Origin: Chrysaora quinquecirrha
Taxonomy: Eukaryota > Cnidaria > Scyphozoa > Semaeostomeae > Pelagiidae
Direction of reading: 5' to 3'
DNA length: 64,000 nucleotides
Assembly: GCA_014526335.1 (NCBI GenBank)
Contig: JACTAT010000043.1
Location: 2,205,206-2,269,205, forward strand
Both the position numbers and the translations under genes were made by a program. Shown here one piece after another: positions 57,841 to 64,000 of this stretch. Numbering within the stretch: the stretch's first letter is position 1; each line of letters starts with the position of its first letter. The notes beneath the pieces were generated by a model that was given only the letters and a program-made list of their open reading frames with translations, searched no databases and was not told the origin of the DNA.

Positions 57841-57892
57841 CGTCAAAATAATTAACTCAAATTCACGGCTTCGCCGTGAATTTTACAATTAA

Positions 57893-58916
57893 GGAAGTAT
57901 GGTGTGGAATATATTGAGTCTCTTTGGTTCACGTCCTATCTTAGAAACAGAAAACAGTTCTGCAGAGTAAATGGGGTCTGTTCTAGCACTGAAGATATAC
58001 ATTATGGAGTTCCACAAGGTTCCTGCCTAGGTCCGCTTTTGTTTCTTATTTATATTAATGACCTTCCTTATTCTCTTATAAAAGGCAAAGTTACAATGTA
58101 CGCAGACGATACAAGTATTTATTATTCTTCTAAATGCTTATAAGACATAAATCAAACCCTAAACAATGAACTTGACCACTTGAAACAATGGCTCAGGGGT
58201 AATAAGCTCTCGTTAAATATCCTTAAAACACAAGCGTTGACTACTGGTTCCCGTCCTAACATTAAGAAGATTACAAAGGAAACTGTGAAACCCCCTAAGT
58301 TCTTTATTGGTGACTCTCTCGTTGAAGACGTTCAATACTCGAAGTATTTAGGTGTGATTGTTGATAGGAACCTGGACTGGAAGGAACATATCAACAATAT
58401 ACGTTCCAAAGTATCACGTGCAGTAGGCTTTCTGAAATATTCCAAAACGTTGTTACCGAGAGACACACTATGTAAGAGTCTCACTTTCGTTACTGTTGTT
58501 CGGCTGGGGGGAACTGTGGGGTGACCAACGTGCGAACCCTCCAAATGTTACAGAATCGAGCAGCTAGAAATGTCACAAACAGCAAGTTTGACACTCCAGC
58601 CAGACCCTTGTTACAAAGTCTGCAGTGGCCAACTTTAAACGAAATAATAACCAAAGAAGCTGCTGCAATCATGTACAAATCGTTGCACGGTCTTACACCT
58701 GAATATCTAGCTAAATTATTCACAAGAAAATCTCATCAAAACGTCAGGAAACTGAGGAATACTGCCACTGATCTTTCACTTCCCTTAAGAAAAACGAGCA
58801 ATGGGCAAAAAGCTATATCCTTCCGTGGAGCTAAACTTTGGAATAATCTTACATATGATTGTAAACATGTACCTACCCTTGCCACTTTTAAAAGAAGACT
58901 TAATAATATTTTTTAA
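57893..58916 (+). pseudogene. LINE copy 2 RT C-terminal half and tail domain
   Basis: [20 protein letters not shown] (motif B), VTMYADDTS with YADD at 58,099-58,110, TAA within the frame near 58,141, then SKYLGVIVDRNLDW and VSRAVGFLKYSK. A shift near 58,480 leads into LQNRAARNVT and FRGAKLWNNL, ending TAA at 58,914-58,916. The catalytic motif is kept although the frame is broken. Confidence 0.9.
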
Positions 58917-58971
58917 CAATGTGTACATTATGTATTTCTATTGTATATTGAATTTTATATAAAAAAAGTAG

Positions 58972-59018
58972 CACGGCCCCCTGAAAAGCAATCCTTTAGG
59001 AATGATGGGGTTACCGTG
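58972..59018 (+). other. LINE 3' UTR hairpin, copy 2
   Basis: 47 nt, the same length as copy 1. Outer stem CACGG / CCGTG. Inner stem CAATCC (58,989-58,994) with GGAATG (58,999-59,004) around TTTA, one mismatched pair. Several bases differ from copy 1 on both sides of the stem, mostly preserving pairing. Confidence 0.85.
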
Positions 59019-59044
59019 TTTAAACAAATTTAGATTAGATTAGA

Positions 59045-59240
59045 TGGAAAGACAGGCACAAAAGGCTGCACAGCAACAAGCAATTAAGGTTATAAAACAG
59101 ATGGGAAAAGGTAAAAAATCAACTACGAAGAAGAAGAAGAGCAGAGTTGGAAAGCGCAATAAAAGATGAGTGAATTGTTTGATCAACTGAACAAACTCTA
59201 TTCAGACGCGACTTTTCCAGCATCTTTTAGTCAGGATTAG
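59045..59240 (+). pseudogene. Possible Polinton remnant: basic peptide and integrase start
   Basis: Two short overlapping frames directly after the LINE tail. The first (41 codons, stop at about 59,168) is very basic (KKSTTKKKKSRVGKRNKR). The second starts at an overlapping ATGA (59,167) as MSELFDQLNKLYSDATFPAS, and has a TAG after 24 codons. A short segment of the type LYxxPxxPASF is found near the N-terminus of Polinton/Maverick integrases, and small basic proteins occur in such elements. With the polymerase remnant at 50.2-51.8 kb this could be the other side of one old element split by LINEs. Tentative. Confidence 0.4.
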
Positions 59241-60060
59241 GAAAATTTTTTAAAAAAGCTAAAATTGTAACTCCCTCCTTAACGTTTGACCTGTAATTCG
59301 GGTTTCCCAAATTTGGCTGAAGACTTCCCACAGAAGTAACACAGAAAAACACGTGGATATAATTTTCGCAAACTTATATCCCATGAACTCAACTGTTAAG
59401 TGTAAGTTAAATAAACTGATGAAATGAGCGAACTTAAATACATAAATGAAGCGTCTAGCCGAATTGGCAAAGAAGTAAAACAAAGCATTGTTACAAATAT
59501 AGAAAAGAATAAGCTAAACATGATAATAACTAAAGGTGCCTAATCAACTGACTAACGAGGAGCCAGCGACACATGAGCCATGCTAATAAGGCGCGCAAGA
59601 TGCCTTATGACCCGCGCACAGAAAATAAATGACGCAAAACAGGCAAAGAAAACCATGGGAAAAACAGAAATGAAAGGGCGCGAACGCGAACGCTGCCAAC
59701 TAGCAAAGCACTGAAAACTAACCGTATGACAGACCAATTGAAAAAGTGGAGCAGACAGAACATTGCTTACTCCATACATAGACCGGCAACGTAAAAGTTC
59801 TAGAGACAACGGATTTATACAAACAAAATGAAAACAAAATGTTCTTCACGTTAAATGTGAACAACCTTTCTAAAGAGGGGTTGCTCGAAAGTGAGATTAA
59901 AATTCAAGCGAAGCTTCTTCAAAACGGGATTTATTGAAAATGAGGCTTAATAGAAGCGAGGTTTTGTTTGACAGGTCACGTTCATTTGTTTGACAGTCAC
60001 TAGCATTTGATTGACAGGTCACGTGGTGGCGGCAACCTTTGTGTCCCAGAACCCGTCCTT
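59241..60060. other. Unassigned stretch
   Basis: No intact integrase continuation and no bounded repeat recognised. Confidence 0.45.
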
Positions 60061-60064
60061 TTCC

Positions 60065-60165
60065 TCTACTGTTGGGAGATAACATGATGTTTGTGGGGGG
60101 ATAGCATCAGTACAGTGGAGGGATAACATGATGTTTGTGGGGGGATAACATCAGTACAGTTGAGG
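60065..60165 (+). repeat. GTGGAGGGATAACATC satellite, uninterrupted copy
   Basis: Three to four units alternating GATAACATGATGTTTGTGGG and GATAACATCAGTACAGTGGA. It includes the uninterrupted form of the 12.4-kb element's insertion site. Confidence 0.85.
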
Positions 60166-61040
60166 TTATAGCGCAATCGTGCTGCTTCCAGTTCGCTATT
60201 TTGTTGTGTTGTTTTATTGACTGAGAAATGAATGGGGCCTTGTTATGATATCTTACATGAAGTAGTAGCCGAGCCTTCATTATTAGTTTTTGATTATGAG
60301 CACATGTTCTCTTATGAGATGTCTCCTTACTTTTGTCGATCTTAACAGGCCTGTTTGATTTAAGTAATATAAAGGGTAAAATAAGAAAATAGGAGTATTT
60401 GCATTCAACATACAGTGATGGAGGCCTTGTGAATTCTGATATGAGTATTTGTAACTAGTTTTGAAGTTCAAGATCAGTGAATTAAAATTTGTTTGTCGCT
60501 TTATATTGTTTGTATTTTTTGATGTGAAAACGTAGCCCCGAACGCAACCGAAAATGCGTGTAGTGCGTAAAAAGAGTGATCAAGTTTAAAGAAGAATGCC
60601 ACAGGGTCAATGTAACCAATTTAAGTTTTCGAGTTTTTCTTTCTTACTTGTCTGCAGTTATGCCATGAAAATCATAAATGGATGAAGAATTTAAATCCTT
60701 TTTGCTTAGAGCTCTTTCAAAGAAAAGCAGAAAAGCAGTAGCCCGAAATACCAATTTCGATAGAATAGATAAATTTCGCTTACTCAACCTTTGATCTTAT
60801 AGTAATCAAATTCTAACGTTTTGACTTGTTTCTATAGTATTCAATTTTTGGTTGGTTTTAAGATTGACACATTTGAGACCACATGAGTGTAGTTTTTTTT
60901 TATTTCACTGTTGTGTAACACAGTAATTTACTAATGGTTTGGTTGCTCAGGCAGTGTGTAATTTATCAATCCAGTTGTGTAACTATGTTTTCACACACTT
61001 TTTGGATTAGAATAAAGTAATTTTTGCAGACCCTCTATTA
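60166..61040. other. Unassigned AT-rich stretch
   Basis: No gene or repeat recognised; no 5' LTR for the following Gypsy fragment was found. Confidence 0.45.
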
Positions 61041-61047
61041 TTCGTAA

Positions 61048-62343
61048 AATTTGACTCTGGATGAAAATCATGAAGCCACAAACAATGACAAAGTTTTAAA
61101 AGTTCGAGCTGCAATTCGTCTGAATCACTGGAATACAGACGAAGTTAAATCTTTTCTACCTGTCAAAGAAGAATTATCAATCGGGACATCAAACATTATT
61201 TTACGTGGCTCGAGGATAGTCATACCCGAATCTTTACAAAAGAAAGCAGTTGTCTTGGCCCACGTAAGTCACCAGGGATCAGAAAAACCCAAAGCACTTC
61301 TTGGCGAAAAGATCTGGTTCCCTGCAATCGATCCATTTGTCAAGGAGACCATCACGAAATGTGTGCCTTGTCAAGCTGTCGGGAGGCCAAACCCTCCTGA
61401 ACCTTTTCGTATGACTGAGATGCCAAATGCACCTTGGCAAAACTCAATATCGATATTTTTGGACCACTTTCGTCAGGTGAATTGCTACTTGTTGTTATCA
61501 ATAGGTATAGCAGATACCCAGAGGTCGAGATAGTGAAGTCTACAAAAAGTTCTGTTGTTATTTCTAAGTTGGACAAAATGTTTGCTGTCATGGAAAACCA
61601 CTCGAACTTACATCCGATAATGGACCACCAATGGAGAAGAGTTCTCTCGCTACTTGAAATTACTTGGTGTAAAGTATGTACGGTCAACTCCAAAATGGCC
61701 CCAAAGTAATGCAGAGGTCGAGCGCTTTATGCAGCTGCTCAATAAAGCATTGACAACAGCTGTTGCAGAAGGAAAGAAATGGCAACAAGAGCTTTCCAGA
61801 TTCCTCCTACAGTATAGAACCACACCGCATAGCACGACCAAGGTTCCACCAGCTGAATTGTTATTCAACCGGACAGTTCGCGGAACTTTACCAATATTAG
61901 AGCCTCGAAAAGTTATCAACAGACACCAAGAAGCTAAGAAAAACGAGGAACGGCGTTCTGAGTACAATAAATCCTACGCAGATTCACGTCGCAACGCTAA
62001 GGAAAGTAAGATCGCAGTCGGGGAAACTGTCCTTGTCGGACAAGAAAAGAAACACAAGTTAATGCCTCGTTTCAACGTATCACCGTATAAGGTAGTTGAA
62101 CGTAATGGTACAGCAGGTATCGCAGAGAACAGGGATCAATATCGCATTAAACGGAATGTTTCACATTTCAAGAGAATTCCAGATCCAACTGAGTCAGAAA
62201 GTAGCAGTGACCATGAACATGTGAAAAATCCAGAACGGGAACAGAATCTACAGGAACATAGTTATAGAACATCTAACAGAGAAAGAAGAGTTCCAGTGCG
62301 ATTTGGTCATGGACTTGCTTATTTACATTTACATACTTTATAG
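61048..62343 (+). pseudogene. Gypsy-2 integrase (5' truncated, frameshifted)
   Basis: Zinc finger HVSH then CVPC (61,260-61,375); catalytic core with NIDIFGPLSS (first Asp), SDNGPP (second Asp) and WPQSNAEVERFM (Glu); then a tail ending at TAG 62,341-62,343. Frameshifts near 61,440 and 61,590 put the zinc finger, the middle and the C-terminal half in three frames. The last 229-codon frame is intact. RT and RNase H are absent upstream. Different family from the Gypsy at 35.7-44.7 kb. Confidence 0.88.
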
Positions 62344-62402
62344 CTTCGCTGTATTTATATTTATCGTTTTGTTATGTAAATTAGTTTGTAATGATATTTC
62401 AA

Positions 62403-62560
62403 AAAAAGGGGAGTGATGTAGTTATGACGTGTATTGAAGACAAATGGACACAAGGAGTGAGGAGTGAGAGATGGGACATTCGCTTTTAGTTAACTTTGCT
62501 ATCGATTGAGTTTTATATTATATGATTAATATCTAAACGATCGAGTTTATACAAATATTA
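62403..62560 (+). repeat. Gypsy-2 polypurine tract and 3' LTR start
   Basis: AAAAAAGGGGAGTGA precedes TGTAGTTATGACGTG (62,417), the expected layout of a polypurine tract and an LTR start. The right end is not clear; gag-like sequence of another element begins by about 62,565. Confidence 0.55.
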
Positions 62561-62564
62561 TCAG

Positions 62565-62731
62565 CCTAGGGCCGGAAATCAGAGAAATAATCGCCCTTTG
62601 CAAAGAGGGAGAAAATGTCGCACCTGTAAAAGTTCAGAGCATCTTTTCCGGGAATGTCCACTTCGTTTTTGTCAAGCTTGCGGGAACACCGTTCACGATG
62701 CTTGGGATGCATCCTGTCCCAAGTATCAATG
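62565..62731 (+). pseudogene. Nucleocapsid-like zinc knuckles (gag fragment)
   Basis: In the frame ending TGA at 62,729-62,731 there is CRTCKSSEHLFREC, a CX2CX4HX4C knuckle, then CQACGNTVHDAWDASC, a CX2CX4HX6C variant. An Arg- and Asn-rich stretch precedes them. This is typical of retroelement gag or LINE ORF1 nucleic-acid binding domains. It is probably the gag end of the third Gypsy fragment, with most of pol deleted between. Confidence 0.6.
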
Positions 62732-62939
62732 ACTAGCCCGACGGCCACAAAGAAACTTGTAATTTTGCTGACGAGGTTTCTGCTGTTCTTAACGTTTAGT
62801 TCGATAAGAAGAACGTAAACGCTCTATTAGACTATTTCATCCAATACATTCTGGGTAAACTCAATATCAAAGCCGATGCCCTATCGAAAAATCAAGCGGG
62901 AGGTCAAGTTCAACCATCAACCGACTTTGAGTTTGAGGA

Positions 62940-64000
62940 ATCAGGATAGTTTTCGCGTTCAGTTGAAAGAGGAACAATCGTGAGATCTCTTGATTCCAGA
63001 TGCCACAAAATGTGTTCTGAACTCAGAGAAATATTCATCAGGTAAATTGAAAAGAGTTCAGTTTCAGCTGCGTGTTAGTGATGGTTTGCTTACAAAATCC
63101 AGCCGCCCTGTCATTCCTCCTTCCTTACGCGGTAGCATTGCTCATTGTGGCACCAACAAAGTGTATTCGTTGTTCAAAGATCGTTATTATTGGCCAAGTA
63201 TGTTCAATTACATCAAGTCGTTTAGTCAAGGCTGTGAAACCTGCCAGAAAACAAAGTGCGCCACATCTCCACCCAAAGCACCACTTACGAAGATGTTTAT
63301 CCCAAATGCACCAATGCAATTTCTTTCTATCGATATCGCCTATTTACCTAAAGATCACGATGGCTATCAATATATCTTGCTCATTAGCGATATTTTTCGA
63401 AATTCGTCCAAGCTGTACCCTTAAAAGATCAAACAGCACCGAAAATAGTTGATGCCTTACTTGGACATTGGATTTATGTTCATGGCAGCCCTCTCAATCT
63501 CCTGTCAGAACAAGGCTCAAATTATGGCACATGTCTGTAATAAACTCGAAATTGAAAAGCGTAGGTTTTCTGCGTATCATAGTCAGGGGCGCCGGAAGCA
63601 CGGCCCCATGCCCTCGGAAAAATTGCCAAATTCTTTTATTTTCCTATTGGTTTGCCCTAAAATTGTTGCTTCTGCCCCCGCCGCACTGTATTGCTTCCGG
63701 CGCCCTTGATCATAGTCAAGGCAATGGCTTTACCGAGAGAAATATACGCACTGTCAAGGATCTATTGCGTGCTGTTCTGTTAAATCGTAGCCTTCAACAA
63801 ATCAAATGGCGGTCCGTATTGCTTGGATTAGTATTCGCTTTAAACGCCAGCGAAAGCAAAGCAACCCACTGCGTTCCCTACAATGTGGTTTTCGGCAGAT
63901 CCGTCATCTTACCTCAAGACATTGCTTTCGACAATGCCACACCAGACCAGCACGACGAAATTCTGCCAGCAGACTTTCAATATGCAACCAGTTTGTTATT
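62940..64000 (+). pseudogene. Gypsy-3 integrase, interrupted and point-mutated
   Basis: Zinc-binding region (HCGTNKVYSLF then CETCQKTKC), core start with FLSIDIAYLPKDHDGY (first Asp), then after a shift at about 63,400 the second motif reads LLSEQGSNY, with Glu where the family has Asp. An early stop follows. The segment leading to the catalytic Glu is cut by the MITE; on the far side coding resumes with FTERN and continues to the window end (DIAFDNATPDQHDEIL). Confidence 0.85.
63584..63708. mobile_element. 125-bp hAT-type MITE in the Gypsy-3 integrase
   Basis: Inverted 17-bp ends CAGGGGCGCCGGAAGCA and CAAGGGCGCCGGAAGCA (reverse strand), one mismatch. The 8-mer ATCATAGT flanks both sides exactly (63,576-63,583 and 63,709-63,716). 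CAGGG-type ends plus an 8-bp duplication fit hAT. No coding capacity. Confidence 0.92.

Larger units (their letters stand above)
55748..57886. mobile_element. 2.1-kb insertion in LINE copy 2
   Basis: Interrupts the LINE between the Ser-Lys-Leu and Lys-Tyr-Gly codons seen intact in copy 1. The hexamer AATTAA is present on both sides (55,742-55,747 and 57,887-57,892). Near the left end is TTAATTATTTT, with its complement at about 57,844-57,854. The right end has an 11-bp perfect hairpin AAATTCACGGC/GCCGTGAATTT (57,859-57,883). No long ORF. Superfamily not identified. Confidence 0.75.
53920..59044 (+). mobile_element. LINE copy 2 (same family as copy 1), interrupted
   Basis: Endonuclease and first half of the reverse transcriptase (53,920-55,747), a 2.1-kb insertion, then the remaining reverse transcriptase, C-terminus and 3' UTR (57,887-59,044). 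Ends in the conserved hairpin and an ATTAG-repeat tail (about 59,030-59,044). The order of motifs is the same as in copy 1. Confidence 0.9.
62830..64000 (+). mobile_element. Gypsy-3 fragment, RNase H end through integrase, runs off the window
   Basis: Starts with the last RNase H segment (YILGKLNIKADALSKN) at about 62,845-62,900, then integrase. Interrupted by a small hAT MITE at 63,584-63,708. Confidence 0.85.

Noticed and set aside
55748..57886. Helitron
   Set aside because: A hairpin near the end is present, but there is no CTRR end, no TC start at the other boundary, and the insertion has a 6-bp flanking repeat.

Overview
The window looks like nuclear DNA of an AT-rich, repeat-rich animal. 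Two genes have clear vertebrate relatives (an RMC1 homologue and a JIP3/JIP4-type MAPK scaffold with GT-AG introns). The mobile elements (CR1/L2-like LINEs, a Penelope-like element, Ty3/Gypsy elements, hAT elements, Polinton-like DNA polymerase B) form a mix common in cnidarians and some other early-branching or marine invertebrates. That placement is inference; no sequence here fixes the species.

Host genes are few. The minus strand carries the first two coding exons of a JIP3/JIP4 homologue (21,961-22,284 and 15,259-15,379), separated by an intron of about 6.6 kb packed with foldback elements and microsatellites. A duplicated exon-like block lies at 24.9-25.3 kb. The plus strand carries a small unrecognised ORF (29,492-29,860) and a complete, intronless RMC1 homologue (30,582-32,591, 669 aa). 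RMC1 is a subunit of the MON1-CCZ1 guanine-nucleotide exchange factor that activates Rab7.

Layout. 0.9-2.3 kb: a 10-bp minisatellite and a foldback element. 3.2-6.4 kb: a decayed LINE ending in a 47-nt hairpin. 7.3-15.2 kb: degenerate low-complexity arrays, including one with a 127-bp higher-order period, and several TIR elements. 15.2-22.3 kb: JIP exons 1-2 and the repeat-filled intron. 23.2-28.3 kb: AACGCGGA-type elements, a 20-bp minisatellite, and a 2.4-kb foldback. 29.5-32.6 kb: host genes. 33.19-45.55 kb: one very large TIR element flanked by a 9-bp duplication, with nested insertions inside it (split foldback arm, Gypsy, LINE, 2.5-kb TIR element). 46.0-48.2 kb: a Penelope-like element on the minus strand. 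48.6-50.2 kb: a TA-flanked element. 50.2-51.8 kb: a broken Polinton-like polymerase. 51.8-59.0 kb: two LINEs, one interrupted by a 2.1-kb insertion. 59.05-59.25 kb: a possible Polinton integrase start. 61.0-64.0 kb: two Gypsy fragments, the second with a small hAT MITE inside its integrase core.

No element in the window keeps an uninterrupted transposition gene set. The most useful observations are structural: clean insertion footprints with target-site duplications, nested order, shared terminal motifs among otherwise unrelated elements, and a conserved LINE 3' hairpin present in two copies 52 kb apart. All repeat families and boundaries were read by eye, so edges may be off by tens of bases unless a duplication or perfect inverted end is cited.
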